Shown here: positions 24,701-33,073 of the stretch, one piece after another
Numbering within the stretch: position 1 is the first letter of the stretch
How the letters are laid out: every line of letters starts with the position of its first letter
Assembly (NCBI RefSeq): GCF_900116235.1
Contig: NZ_FPAA01000002.1
Location: 124,001 to 188,000 of the forward strand
Length of the DNA: 64,000 nucleotides
Direction of reading: 5' to 3'
Source of the DNA: Marininema halotolerans
GTDB lineage: Bacteria; Bacillota; Bacilli; Thermoactinomycetales; DSM-45169
Made by a program: the position numbers and the translations under genes
Notes under the pieces: generated by a model
The model's database searches: none
Seen by the model: only the letters and a program-made list of their open reading frames with translations
What the model was told of the DNA's origin: nothing

Positions 24701-25510
24701 ATGCAACGCATTGTCTCCATCTGCCCGAGTAATACAGAAATTCTTCATGCACTGGGCCTAAGTGACCAAATTGTCGGTGTTGACAATTACTCCGATTGGC
24801 CTCATTCCATTCGTCATCTGCCACGCCTAGGTCCTGATCTTGATATCGACATTGAAAAACTGCAAAATTTACAACCAGACTGGGTACTCGCTTCCCTCAG
24901 TGTCCCAGGAATGGAAAAAAACATTGACGGCTTAGAAAAGGCAGGAATCCCTTACTTAGTCCTCTACCCTGGCGGTATCGAAGATATTCCCCAGGACATC
25001 ATTAAAGTAGGAAAACGTGCGGGAATTGAAGAGACTGCCAAAAAAGTAGCTGACGCCTTTAACCAGCAATTAAATGAGATTATCACTCGTATTCCTCGAG
25101 ATCGATCAACACCCCGCCTTTATTGGGAATGGTGGCCAAAGCCTGTTTTTACACCCGGGAAAGATAACTGGCTAACGGATGTAAGCGCCATCGTTGGGGG
25201 TGTTAACATTTTTGGAGATGAAGAGGGGCAGACTGTTCAAACAGATTGGACAAATGTTGCCACCCGTCAGCCTGATTACACATTAGTCGCTTGGACAGGG
25301 GTACCGATTGAGCGCGTGAAAAAACACGTGATTCTCAAACGTCCCGAGTGGCAAGGGCTTCCCTTCGCCCAAGATGAGACCATTCATATCCTAGAGGAAG
25401 GTTGGTATTGTCGACCTTCTCAACGAATTCTAACGGGAATTCGTCACCTCGCTCACCTTCTATACCCCGATCACTTTTCATCCGCTGATCCCCAACAACC
25501 TTTACTTTAG
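24701..25510 (+). CDS. BtuF-like cobalamin-type binding protein lacking a signal peptide
   Basis: A 269-residue protein of the TroA/BtuF-like periplasmic-binding fold (helical-backbone type III), starting MQRIVSICPSNTEILHALGL. The pattern GVDNYSDWP, PRLGPDLDIDIEKLQNLQPD and VGGVNIFGDEEGQ is that of cobalamin-binding family members. Unusually for a transporter component there is no signal peptide or lipobox, and no permease or ATPase gene is adjacent. AGGAAGGGGGAG precedes the ATG. It may be a cytoplasmic relative that binds corrinoid or another metal complex. The start cannot be moved upstream to gain a signal sequence without passing the ribosome binding site. Confidence 0.82.
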   Translation: MQRIVSICPSNTEILHALGLSDQIVGVDNYSDWPHSIRHLPRLGPDLDIDIEKLQNLQPDWVLASLSVPGMEKNIDGLEKAGIPYLVLYPGGIEDIPQDIIKVGKRAGIEETAKKVADAFNQQLNEIITRIPRDRSTPRLYWEWWPKPVFTPGKDNWLTDVSAIVGGVNIFGDEEGQTVQTDWTNVATRQPDYTLVAWTGVPIERVKKHVILKRPEWQGLPFAQDETIHILEEGWYCRPSQRILTGIRHLAHLLYPDHFSSADPQQPLL

Positions 25511-25534
25511 TTATTTTCCTTATCCATTTTATAA

Positions 25535-25561
25535 AAAAAGCCTCCAAAACGGAGGCTTTTT
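25535..25561. terminator. Bidirectional terminator
   Basis: An 11-bp stem (25535-25545 with 25551-25561) with A and T runs on either side, between convergent genes (BtuF-like, plus; YuiB, minus). Confidence 0.88.
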
Positions 25562-25584
25562 CTTCTCAAAGAGTGTAACCGGTT

Positions 25585-25842
25585 TCAAAACATGCGATAA
25601 CCATTGACTCTTAAATAACGAATGGTCCATCCACCACTGAGAATTCCCAATAGACCCATCGTCAACATTAAGTAATCTCCACCGAGCAACATGCCCTTGG
25701 TGATGAAAAAATAGGCCAACAAACCCGCATACAGAACCAATGGCACCCATGTGGTTTTTAGGATCATATTTAAAATAAAAGAGATTCCAAACCCCATAAA
25801 TGTGAACAGTGGTATCGCGATGATTAGTTGAAGCACATTCAC
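25585..25842 (-). CDS. yuiB: YuiB-like membrane protein
   Basis: An 85-residue protein with three hydrophobic helices (residues about 4-28, 33-50 and 58-75). FGISFILNMILKTTWVP is the stretch by which I recognise the YuiB family of Bacillales. GTG at 25842 is the start, with GAGGTGAG about 5-6 bases upstream. A longer frame on the same strand (25529-25849) in another phase is a shadow. Function is unknown. yuiA, yuiB and yuiD are neighbours in B. subtilis; here they are split by hemQ. Confidence 0.85.
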   Translation of the reverse strand: MNVLQLIIAIPLFTFMGFGISFILNMILKTTWVPLVLYAGLLAYFFITKGMLLGGDYLMLTMGLLGILSGGWTIRYLRVNGYRMF

Positions 25843-26030
25843 AGTTCACTCACCTCATTGATAAGATCGCCTACAAAATATTCAATCAAGCAATAGTTTA
25901 AACGATTAGCCAGTACGGGTCAATTATCTCGACTTTGTGGCAGTCCACTGAAACTTCTCCCCTTTATTTGCGAGGGCATTCGACATGCATTACAATGAAA
26001 TGGAACGTAGTAACAAAAGGGGATGACAGC

Positions 26031-26804
26031 ATGCGTCCACAAAGCGGAGGAAGACCTCCAATGGGGCGTCCAGGTATGAATACCGGCGCACAAACAGGCA
26101 GTGATCAACCAAAACCGAAGCTGCCGACTCAATTTGTTAACTTTGTATTTTTTAAGGTCGATCCTTCCTTCCGCCGCCTAAGCGAGGAAGAGCAAGAACG
26201 AGGAAAAGAAGAATTTGCCGCCGTCATTCAAGAGTATCAAGGTGGCGGAACCATGGTCATCGCGTATTCGACTGTTGGCATTCGCTCGGATGCTGATTTT
26301 GTCTTATGGCGGATTGCCAAGGACGTAGAAACCTTCCAAAAGATGAGCCATGAACTTCTTCACACCGGCCTTGGTAAGTATCTGGAGATTACCTACTCCT
26401 ACCTCTCCTATACCAAACGGAGTGTGTATGTAGATAAAATGGATCCTGAACATCAGAATCCACGGGTCTACATCATCCCCGGTATGAAAAAATACTTATT
26501 TGTATATCCCTTTATTAAAACCCGGGATTGGTATCAACTTTCTTATCCTGCCCGTCAAGGGATGATGGACGAGCATATCCAAGTAGGTAGCAAGTTCCCA
26601 TCAGTAAAACTGAATACGACCTATAGCTTCGGCATCGATGATCATGAATTTGTCGTTGCATTTGAAACGGATGAGATCACCGATTTTTCCGTACTGGTGC
26701 AAGAGCTAAGGGAGACCGAAGCGAGCCGCTATACGCTTCGTGATGTCCCCATGTTCACCTGCATCCATCATTCCGATGTAATGGATTGCTTGAACACCCT
26801 CTAA
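26031..26804 (+). CDS. hemQ: Coproheme decarboxylase HemQ (chlorite dismutase family)
   Basis: HemQ converts coproheme III to haem b, the last step of the coproporphyrin-dependent haem pathway of Gram-positive bacteria. The 257-residue product has the chlorite dismutase-like fold: FVNFVFFKVDPSFRRL, MVIAYSTVGIRSDADFVLW, then YPFIKTRDWYQLS and RQGMMDEHIQVG, the last holding the proximal His. The first 35 residues are a Gly/Pro/Gln-rich extension. ATG 26031 is preferred (GGGGA 6-8 bases upstream) over an in-frame ATG at 25935. No other haem gene is near. A shared terminator follows. Confidence 0.95.
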   Translation: MRPQSGGRPPMGRPGMNTGAQTGSDQPKPKLPTQFVNFVFFKVDPSFRRLSEEEQERGKEEFAAVIQEYQGGGTMVIAYSTVGIRSDADFVLWRIAKDVETFQKMSHELLHTGLGKYLEITYSYLSYTKRSVYVDKMDPEHQNPRVYIIPGMKKYLFVYPFIKTRDWYQLSYPARQGMMDEHIQVGSKFPSVKLNTTYSFGIDDHEFVVAFETDEITDFSVLVQELRETEASRYTLRDVPMFTCIHHSDVMDCLNTL

Positions 26805-26815
26805 TTGCTTATTAA

Positions 26816-26841
26816 AACACCTGACCATTTGGTCAGGTGTT
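26816..26841. terminator. Terminator shared by hemQ and yuiA
   Basis: An 11-bp stem (26816-26826 with 26831-26841), 4-base loop, T-rich after it. It ends hemQ and lies 3 bases from the stop of the convergent yuiA. Confidence 0.82.
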
Positions 26842-26843
26842 CT

Positions 26844-26978
26844 TTATTTCTTAGGCTGTTTCCCACTGCCTTTACAGCAACCACAGGTTTCTGATCCACC
26901 AAGCAGCAGTTGATAATAGCCCCGGCCTTCACAGTAAATACATCGTTCTCCTTTGCCAATCCATCGGTTTCCTCTCAT
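26844..26978 (-). CDS. yuiA: YuiA-like zinc-binding protein, 44 aa
   Basis: A 44-residue protein with two CxxC-type knuckles, CIYCEGRGYY and CGCCKGSGK, the DnaJ-like CxxCxGxG arrangement, separated by QLLLGGSET. This pattern and length match the YuiA family of Bacillales. Four Cys should bind one zinc. AGGGG lies about 10 bases before the ATG. It converges on hemQ and shares its terminator. The function in B. subtilis is unknown. It is easily missed because of its size. Confidence 0.82.
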   Translation of the reverse strand: MRGNRWIGKGERCIYCEGRGYYQLLLGGSETCGCCKGSGKQPKK

Positions 26979-27090
26979 CGGATGATCGCCCCTATCGTAT
27001 TTTGTTTATCGTTAATTTTCAGATAATATTACAGGATGAAAAGAAAAAAGGAAAGAGGGAACAATTGGAATGAACGAGGCTCACCCTTCA

Positions 27091-27104
27091 TGTAAGCGCT
27101 ATCA
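27091..27104. promoter_or_regulatory. Catabolite-responsive element (CcpA cre), full match
   Basis: TGTAAGCGCTATCA fits the TGWNANCGNTNWCA consensus at every defined position. It is 140 bases upstream of the aldo/keto reductase (plus) and 113 bases upstream of yuiA (minus). CcpA-dependent control of one or both is likely. Confidence 0.7.
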
Positions 27105-27244
27105 TTTTATGATATCTCTTTTTTTCTCCTTTTATATATCTTTTTGCAAGCGGTTGTTCACATCCCCCTTGCTTGGCAACAGCCTTCCTAGGGTATAGTA
27201 TTCCCTGACAGGAATTCTTAGATACTACTAGGAGGATTTTACGA

Positions 27245-28078
27245 ATGAACCATCTGCAAGCGAAGACCCTCTTACATAATGGCGTAGAAATGCCATGGTT
27301 CGGACTTGGTGTTTATAAAGCAGAAGAGGGGAGTGAAACCGAAAACGCAGTTCGAGTCGCATTAAACCATGGGTATCGTCATATCGACACCGCTTCCCTT
27401 TATGGAAATGAAGAAAGTGTCGGCCGCGCTATTCGAGAATCAAGCATTCCTCAAAATGAGATCTTCGTAACCACGAAAATTTGGAATGCGGATCAGGGAT
27501 ACGATGAAACCCTGTATGCTTTTGAAAAAAGTCAACGGAAGCTAAACATGGAGCCCATTGACCTTTATCTCATTCATTGGCCTGTCAAAGAGAAATATAA
27601 AGAAACTTGGCGTGCGATGGAACGACTCTATGAAGAAGGACAGATACGCGCTATCGGCGTCTCTAATTTTCACATCCATCATCTGGAGGATATTATGTCC
27701 CGTAGCAACATCCCTCCAATGGTTAACCAAGTAGAGCTTCATCCCCGCCTCACACAAAAGGAACTTTTAGCATTCTGCAAGACTCATCATATCCAATTGG
27801 AAGCATGGTCTCCTCTCATGCGTGGACGAATTTTAGATAACAACCTTTTGCAATCAATTGCTCAGCGACACAACAAAACGGTTGCCCAAATCATCCTACG
27901 GTGGGATTTGCAAAATGGCATCGTCACCATCCCCAAATCGGTAAAGAAAGAACGGATCTTAAGTAATGCCGATGTTTTTGATTTTGAACTGAATGCAGAG
28001 GAAATGTCGCAAATTGATCATTTACATACGGGGGAGAGAACCGGTCAAGATCCCGATCATTTTCATTTCAATTTTTAA
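27245..28078 (+). CDS. Aldo/keto reductase (YvgN/YtbE-like)
   Basis: A 277-residue NADPH-dependent aldo/keto reductase of the 2,5-didehydrogluconate reductase-like group. The catalytic tetrad is visible: Asp in HIDTASLYGNE, Tyr in the same motif, Lys in VTTKIWN and His in LIHWP. GVSNFHIHHLE and IPKSVKKERI (phosphate-binding) are conserved. Relatives reduce methylglyoxal and other reactive aldehydes. AGGAGG is 8 bases before the ATG. A full-match CcpA site lies 140 bases upstream, suggesting control by carbon source, sensible for a methylglyoxal-handling enzyme (inference). Confidence 0.93.
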   Translation: MNHLQAKTLLHNGVEMPWFGLGVYKAEEGSETENAVRVALNHGYRHIDTASLYGNEESVGRAIRESSIPQNEIFVTTKIWNADQGYDETLYAFEKSQRKLNMEPIDLYLIHWPVKEKYKETWRAMERLYEEGQIRAIGVSNFHIHHLEDIMSRSNIPPMVNQVELHPRLTQKELLAFCKTHHIQLEAWSPLMRGRILDNNLLQSIAQRHNKTVAQIILRWDLQNGIVTIPKSVKKERILSNADVFDFELNAEEMSQIDHLHTGERTGQDPDHFHFNF

Positions 28079-28087
28079 AATAAAACC

Positions 28088-28122
28088 AAAAGACCCCTGG
28101 AAAATAATCCAAGGGGTCTTTT
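28088..28122. terminator. Terminator between convergent genes
   Basis: AAAAGACCCC (28088-28097) pairs with GGGGTCTTTT (28113-28122), with an inner GGA/TCC extension, and T-rich sequence follows. It serves the reductase and probably ndh. Confidence 0.85.
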
Positions 28123-28131
28123 TAACTTCAT

Positions 28132-29334
28132 TTAGAATTTGGCTTTTTTAAGTGCAAGAGAGAAACCACCTAGAATAAAGAACCAACGCGCATCAATCAA
28201 CTTTTTAATCAAACTCGCTTTTCTACCAAACACTTTCTTATTGTTGTTTCCAATGGTACCAATACCGACGTTACGGCCCAGGGATGCTACAGTCCCTTTT
28301 GGAGCATAACGATAGGGTTTCATTTCTCCACCACGGAGCATAGCAACCATGTTTTTAGCTAAGTGTTGACCCTGTTGCATGGCCATTTGAGCAGTTGGAG
28401 GATACGGGCGCTCTTCATTATTAAAGACAAGGGAGTTATCCCCAATAATAAAGAGGTCTTCGTACCCAGGAGCACGGAGGAATTCATCCACTTTAATACG
28501 ACCGCGCATGGTTTCTAAACCCGACTCTTCAAGGAGTGCGTTTCCTCGTACACCACAGTTCCAGACAACCGTAGCCGCTTTAACCTCTTCACCGCCCTTG
28601 AGAATCACACCATCTTCCGTAATTTCTTGAATAGGCGTTCCAATGCGGAAATTGACACCTTTTCCACTGAGGTAGTTCACCGCATAGTCAACCAGTTCTT
28701 TATCAAACCCTGGCATAACGGTAGGTGCAGCCTCAATATTAATTAGTTGCACTTTCTCGCGTGGAATATCGAATTCTTTACACAGATAAGGGAGGCGATC
28801 CACTAGTTCTCCAACAAATTCAATCGAGGTAAAACCAGCGCCACCAATTACAATCTTAAGCAGATCCTCATTTTTCACGTCACTGGCTTGATATCGAGCA
28901 AAATTGTATTCAATATGCTCACGAATCATCCGTACACTATTTAAGTTATTAATGAGGAGGGCATTTTCAAATACCCCTTTGGTGCCAAAGGTTTCCGTAT
29001 GAGCACCCAATGCAAACACGAGATAATCATAAGCTAAAGGCTCATCCGTTCCAGCAAGACGGACCACCTTCTCTTTCGGATCAAATCCGGTCACTTTGTC
29101 CTGAATCAAACGAACCTTATCACGATTGATCAATGACTCCAATGCAACACGTGTATGATCAGGATCAAGAGTCCCTGCAGCTGGTTCATGCAACTGAGTC
29201 GTTACATAATGATAGGGATTCAAATTGACCAACGTAATTTCCGCTTCCTGATGGTTTAATTGTTTTTGAAGACCACGGACGGTCATTAAACCACCGAAAC
29301 CGGCTCCCAATACTACAATTTTGGGAAGTCCCAT
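28132..29334 (-). CDS. Type II NADH dehydrogenase (NAD(P)/FAD-dependent oxidoreductase, YumB-like)
   Basis: Non-proton-pumping NADH:quinone oxidoreductase of about 400 residues, a peripheral membrane flavoprotein. IVVLGAGFGGLMTVRGL is the FAD Rossmann motif; IVIGGAGFTSIEFVGEL is the NADH motif; LFIIGDNSLVFNN and PPTAQMAMQQGQHLAKN are typical of NDH-2. The C-terminus (WFFILGGFSLALKKAKF) is amphipathic and probably docks on the membrane. ATG 29334 is taken as start with a modest GGATGTGG upstream; TTG 29349 is possible. The divergent neighbour is a ferredoxin-NADP reductase, as with yumB-yumC in B. subtilis. Confidence 0.92.
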   Translation of the reverse strand: MGLPKIVVLGAGFGGLMTVRGLQKQLNHQEAEITLVNLNPYHYVTTQLHEPAAGTLDPDHTRVALESLINRDKVRLIQDKVTGFDPKEKVVRLAGTDEPLAYDYLVFALGAHTETFGTKGVFENALLINNLNSVRMIREHIEYNFARYQASDVKNEDLLKIVIGGAGFTSIEFVGELVDRLPYLCKEFDIPREKVQLINIEAAPTVMPGFDKELVDYAVNYLSGKGVNFRIGTPIQEITEDGVILKGGEEVKAATVVWNCGVRGNALLEESGLETMRGRIKVDEFLRAPGYEDLFIIGDNSLVFNNEERPYPPTAQMAMQQGQHLAKNMVAMLRGGEMKPYRYAPKGTVASLGRNVGIGTIGNNNKKVFGRKASLIKKLIDARWFFILGGFSLALKKAKF

Positions 29335-29349
29335 AGTTACCACATCCAA

Positions 29350-29764
29350 TTGTTAAATATTTCACAATAAATTCATCCGTGCCGTCGGACACTATAAACC
29401 ATGATAAGATTTTCCTATCCGTTTGACAAGGGGTCTTCTTCATGATCTCACCTAAACACATTGTTCCCCCACCCACTCACCTTATCCTTACACACAATTA
29501 GGTGAATGCCGTCACAATCTCGCACGGAATCCAATTTCTTTTGTAGAACCTTTTATTCGAAGGAAAAGTGACAAGAATTACATGATCAATGATGAGTGGA
29601 AACTTAGGGTATAAATGGAAAATGCATTTTCTTTTATACCTGTTCAGGCAGTTGGTTCCCCCTTCGCTTCGTGGTAGTATATTAAATAGCCGACTAGAAG
29701 GTACTGTTCTAGCAAAGGCCCTTTCTTTATGCTTTTTTAAATCCGATTGGAGGTGTAACGAATC
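29350..29764. other. Divergent promoter region between ndh and FNR
   Basis: 415 bases, no supported gene. An inverted repeat CTAGAA (29694-29699) / TTCTAG (29707-29712) with a 7-base spacer lies 53 bases before the FNR start, near an AT-rich TATATTAAAT; it may be an operator. No strong consensus promoter is seen. Confidence 0.45.
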
Positions 29765-30772
29765 ATGTCAACTAACTTTAATCAAACCGATTCGGATGTA
29801 TCAGAGATTACAATTATAGGCGGTGGGCCAACCGGGCTTTTCGCAGCCTTCTACGCCGGGATGCGCAAATCGACCGTCAAGGTAATCGAAAGCATGCCTC
29901 AGCTCGGAGGTCAACTTTCGGCCCTTTACCCGGAGAAGTACATATATGATGTAGCGGGTTTCCCCCGTGTTCGTGCACAAGAGCTTGTCGATAATTTGAT
30001 CGAGCAATGTAAACTGTTTGAGCCTACCTTTTGCGTAGATGAAAAGGTCTTGCATATTGAAAAGAATTCGAATAACTTATTTGAGATTACAACTGATAAA
30101 CAAGTTCACCTTTCTCAATCGGTCATTATTACAGCCGGTTGTGGAGCCTTTGAACCCCGTAAATTATCCATCACAGGAGCGGAGAAATACGAGGGTACCA
30201 ACCTCCATTATTTTGTCACGGATTTAGATCGATTTCGTGGTAGGAATGTATTAATCGCCGGAGGAGGAGATTCTGCAGTGGACTGGGCCAATATGCTTGA
30301 GCCCATTGCATCCTCAGTCACTATCATCCATCGTCGAGATCAATTTCGCGCTCATGAAACCAGCGTCGATACGATGCGAAACTCCAGCGTGAATATTATT
30401 ACCCCACGGGAGATTATGGCATTACATGGCGAAGAGAACATTGAGAAGGCTGTTATCTCAGATCGTAAGCAAAACATTGTTGAAGAGCTACCTGTGGACG
30501 ATGTCATCGTCAGTTATGGCTTTGTTTCATCCCTCGGACCCATTCAAGAATGGGGATTAGCGATCGAAAAAGGCTCTATCCTTGTCAACTCCCGTATGGA
30601 GACCAATATTCCTGGTATTTATGCTGCAGGGGATATTGCTTCCTACCCTGGAAAAGTAAAATTAATCGCTGTTGGCTTCGGAGAAGCCCCTACTGCGGTT
30701 AATAATGCAAAGCAATACATTGACCCGGAAGCACGCCTCCAACCCGGGCATAGCTCCAATATGAACATCTAA
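29765..30772 (+). CDS. Ferredoxin--NADP(+) reductase, YumC type
   Basis: A 335-residue thioredoxin-reductase-like FNR, an FAD enzyme that passes electrons from NADPH to ferredoxin or flavodoxin. [20 protein letters not shown] binds [19 protein letters not shown] binds [27 protein letters not shown] is the second FAD motif. There is no redox-active CxxC between them, which distinguishes it from thioredoxin reductase. TTGGAGGTG lies 8 bases before ATG 29765. It could support P450, Fe-S assembly or glycolate metabolism in this genome, but this is speculation. Confidence 0.93.
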   Translation: MSTNFNQTDSDVSEITIIGGGPTGLFAAFYAGMRKSTVKVIESMPQLGGQLSALYPEKYIYDVAGFPRVRAQELVDNLIEQCKLFEPTFCVDEKVLHIEKNSNNLFEITTDKQVHLSQSVIITAGCGAFEPRKLSITGAEKYEGTNLHYFVTDLDRFRGRNVLIAGGGDSAVDWANMLEPIASSVTIIHRRDQFRAHETSVDTMRNSSVNIITPREIMALHGEENIEKAVISDRKQNIVEELPVDDVIVSYGFVSSLGPIQEWGLAIEKGSILVNSRMETNIPGIYAAGDIASYPGKVKLIAVGFGEAPTAVNNAKQYIDPEARLQPGHSSNMNI

Positions 30773-30801
30773 TCGTCATCTCATGATCACATCCACAAAC
30801 C

Positions 30802-30852
30802 AATCCCCACAAAGAAGTAAGGACGATCATCGCCTGCATCTTTGTGGGGATT
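30802..30852 (+). terminator. Terminator of the FNR gene
   Basis: A 14-bp stem (30802-30815 with 30839-30852), loop of 23, followed by T-rich sequence. Confidence 0.7.
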
Positions 30853-30951
30853 TTCAGCTCAACCAGGTATACATGTTTTTATCCATCGGTGAAATCATAG
30901 CAAAGAAGTTATTTTTGCCCTTTATATAGTCAACAGGAGATTGGGTGGATC

Positions 30952-31218
30952 ATGATGATGACGCAATCCAATACGGGATGCCCTATATGTAATGGCTTCG
31001 AAAGTTTATGTGCGAGTTGTCCTCAATGTGGGGATTGGTATGATGATCGGGGTCGCTATTTTGATGACTTCGCGGCCTATAGTCCTTATGATTCCATTGA
31101 CGAGTTAAAGCAGGCCCAACCCTTTTCCATGAATTATCTTCATTTATGTCCCCATCACCTCTACTGTTCCCAATGTGGCTCTGAAGAAATACGTTATATA
31201 CACGAAATCTACATGTAA
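30952..31218 (+). CDS. Small Cys/His-rich protein, probable zinc ribbon, 88 aa
   Basis: The product has CPICNGFESLCASCPQC near the N-terminus and HLCPHHLYCSQCG near the C-terminus, about seven Cys and several His in CxxC pairs, a pattern fit to bind one or two zinc ions. The middle is acidic and aromatic. Three ATG codons in a row begin the frame; AGGAG is 15 bases before the first, so the second or third could be used. A perfect terminator follows. I recognise no family. Confidence 0.75.
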   Translation: MMMTQSNTGCPICNGFESLCASCPQCGDWYDDRGRYFDDFAAYSPYDSIDELKQAQPFSMNYLHLCPHHLYCSQCGSEEIRYIHEIYM

Positions 31219-31228
31219 CCATCATGAT

Positions 31229-31258
31229 AAAAAATACGCCCTGGTAGGCGTATTTTTT
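31229..31258. terminator. Bidirectional terminator
   Basis: A 12-bp stem (31229-31240 with 31247-31258) with six A and six T at the ends, between convergent genes. Confidence 0.9.
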
Positions 31259-31263
31259 ACCAA

Positions 31264-31773
31264 TTATTGCACACGACGTAACCAGAACCCTCCGATAAAT
31301 GTTTTTGGTTCACTAGATACCACAAAGGCTTGGCTATCAATTTCTTTTACCTTCTCCACCAATGCCTTTTGTCTCCGTCGCTTGGTCAAAACCATTAAAA
31401 CGAGCCGTTCACCACTTAGTCCTTCGCCCACCCAAGAAGTGACCCCAAATCCCGCATTGCGAAGCTGTTGTGGCATATCGGAATCTTCTTTTCTTGTAAT
31501 GACCTGCACAGTTACATAGCCCATCGCTAATTTTTCTTCAATAATTGAACCTGTATATACACCCAGTGCAAATCCTAAACAGTAGGTAACTAAGTTATAC
31601 CAAGCATCAATATTATCTAACACTGTCGCAAGTCCTAACATATAGATGAAGATTTCTACAAAGCTAACCAATGAAGCCAGCTTTGCATTGCCTTTCATCA
31701 TGACAATTAACCGAATGGTGGATAAGGTTACGTACGCAATCTGAATAAAGAAAATAAATACCAACACACCCAC
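31264..31773 (-). CDS. UPF0316/DUF2179 membrane protein, YebE-like
   Basis: About 169 residues. Three hydrophobic helices in the first 85 residues (VLVFIFFIQIAYVTLSTIRL and two more) are followed by a soluble domain with VTVQVITRKED, GFGVTSWVGEG and LTKRRRQKAL, the DUF2179 domain also seen at the end of YitT-like proteins. GTG at 31773 is favoured because GGGAGG ends 8 bases upstream; an ATG at 31812 would add 13 residues and has only a GGGGA directly adjacent. Function is unknown; relatives are widespread in Bacillales. Confidence 0.85.
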   Translation of the reverse strand: MGVLVFIFFIQIAYVTLSTIRLIVMMKGNAKLASLVSFVEIFIYMLGLATVLDNIDAWYNLVTYCLGFALGVYTGSIIEEKLAMGYVTVQVITRKEDSDMPQQLRNAGFGVTSWVGEGLSGERLVLMVLTKRRRQKALVEKVKEIDSQAFVVSSEPKTFIGGFWLRRVQ

Positions 31774-31869
31774 AGAAAAACCCTCCCAGTTCCTGCTTTT
31801 GACTACGTTCATTCCCCATCTTACAAGGAGAAAAGAACAGATTCAATCTTATCTTATCCACCTTGAATA

Positions 31870-31912
31870 AAATAAAGAGGGGAAGCCGCTAAGCGACATC
31901 CCCTCTTTATTT
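31870..31912 (-). terminator. Terminator of the 99-aa hydrophilic protein
   Basis: A 14-bp stem (31870-31883 with 31899-31912) flanked by A/T runs, just after the stop at 31919 on the minus strand. Confidence 0.85.
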
Positions 31913-31918
31913 TTTATC

Positions 31919-32218
31919 TTATTCACCTTCTTCGCTCGCCCTTAATTCAGGGACATGGCTTTCTTCAATTAAGCCACTTCCCTCACAAATATTTCCTCCA
32001 CCTAATCCCTCATTCACCATCCGATCGACATCCAAATCAAAACGCTCTCTTCCTTGTCCATCCACGTCCTTCTCTTTGGCCATTTCTGCTAGGTATTTAC
32101 GTTCTTGGCGTGCTTGTTCTTCTTGAGCAACATCGCTTTTTACTCTACCTGCTCCCAATCCTTCATCAACCATCCGTTTAATTTCCTTGTTTTCATCCGA
32201 TTGGTTATGCCGTGTCAT
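31919..32218 (-). CDS. Hydrophilic protein with a repeated MVxEGLGxG motif, 99 aa
   Basis: Very charged and without hydrophobic core. The motif KRMVDEGLGAGRV near residue 15 recurs as DRMVNEGLGGGNI near residue 67, so the protein may be an internal duplication. Between the copies is a helical Lys/Glu/Gln-rich segment. GGAGGTG precedes ATG 32218 by 9 bases, which is better than the upstream TTG that overlaps it. Small hydrophilic proteins of this kind in spore formers are often spore- or stress-related, but I recognise no family and make no firm claim. Confidence 0.75.
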   Translation of the reverse strand: MTRHNQSDENKEIKRMVDEGLGAGRVKSDVAQEEQARQERKYLAEMAKEKDVDGQGRERFDLDVDRMVNEGLGGGNICEGSGLIEESHVPELRASEEGE

Positions 32219-32505
32219 CGGTATATCCACCTCCAAGGCTAGTTTTCACCGAGAATGGCACTCCCATTCCTATCCTGTCACCGGTCGATTATTTACGTTT
32301 TCATCCAACCCATCAATCCTTTACCCTTACTAATGGATTTTCCACGTTTTCTTCAGGTTAAAACCTGAGTGAACTCGCACTTCTCCCTTTAATTCGATCA
32401 CAATCAGTAAGGATTGTCCTCCACACATAGGAGAAATAACCTATCACCATCTCATTATTTCCTACATATAGTAATAGTACCTCAGAAACATTGGAGGTGA
32501 AGTTC

Positions 32506-32934
32506 GTGTCCAAAAACCGAGTAAAAGACAACGGTTTTGAAAACCAGACATTGGGTCAACCTGTTTCAGCACCTTGGTCATCCACTAACACAACCCTCGT
32601 TATAAGTGCGGGTTCTCAGTTAGAAGGAAATTTTGCTGCACTGTTATCTTCTGGCGCTGCCATATCCCAAACATTAAAGCCCATGCGCGCTGGAAGAAGT
32701 TATACCTTTACTGCAGGGTTCTCTACCCTCAGCGGAAATACGGGTACCATTGATGTTCGTGTGGGTAATGTTCTCCGTCGCTATCAAGCTAGTTCCATCG
32801 CTGGAGCTCTTGGGCAATATGCCACCTACACCTTCCGCTTTAATGCACCACAAAATGAGCCGGCTGTCCTATCCATTACAAACAACGCCGCTGAAGATAT
32901 AAAAATTGATACGGTATTTATCCTTCGTGGCTAG
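32506..32934 (+). CDS. Beta-rich surface-type protein resembling the NTTRR-F1 domain, 142 aa
   Basis: Starting at GTG 32506 (GGAGGTG is 6 bases upstream), the product begins (M)SKNRVKDNGFENQTLG and continues as alternating strands rich in Ser, Thr, Gly and Asn, ending FILRG. The opening and the ISQTLKPMRAGRSYTFTAGF stretch resemble the NTTRR-F1 domain found at the N-terminus of collagen-like Bacillus surface proteins, here without the collagen tail. It has no signal peptide, so it may reach the spore surface by assembly from the mother cell. That assignment is tentative. Confidence 0.65.
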   Translation: MSKNRVKDNGFENQTLGQPVSAPWSSTNTTLVISAGSQLEGNFAALLSSGAAISQTLKPMRAGRSYTFTAGFSTLSGNTGTIDVRVGNVLRRYQASSIAGALGQYATYTFRFNAPQNEPAVLSITNNAAEDIKIDTVFILRG

Positions 32935-32947
32935 TACCGTTTAAAAT

Positions 32948-32972
32948 AAAGGCGTTGGTTCCCAACGTCTTT
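32948..32972 (+). terminator. Terminator candidate 1 after the beta-rich protein
   Basis: An 11-bp stem with one G-U pair (32948-32958 with 32962-32972), followed by AT-rich sequence. Confidence 0.55.
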
Positions 32973-33003
32973 ATATATGGATTTATCCTTCTTTCATTCC
33001 CAA

Positions 33004-33044
33004 TACAAACCCCCTACGGTAATTCGTACCGTAGGGGGTTTGTA
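33004..33044. terminator. Strong hairpin between convergent genes
   Basis: A 17-bp perfect stem (33004-33020 with 33028-33044), loop of 7, followed by TTTA. It probably terminates both the beta-rich protein gene and the A-type carrier gene. Confidence 0.75.
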
Positions 33045-33073
33045 TTTACAACGATTGAACCTGAAAACTCATC

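Noticed and set aside
25529-25849. Longer frame overlapping yuiB on the same strand
   Set aside because: Its product is Cys/His/Trp-rich and irregular; the 85-aa frame matches the YuiB membrane family and has the better start.
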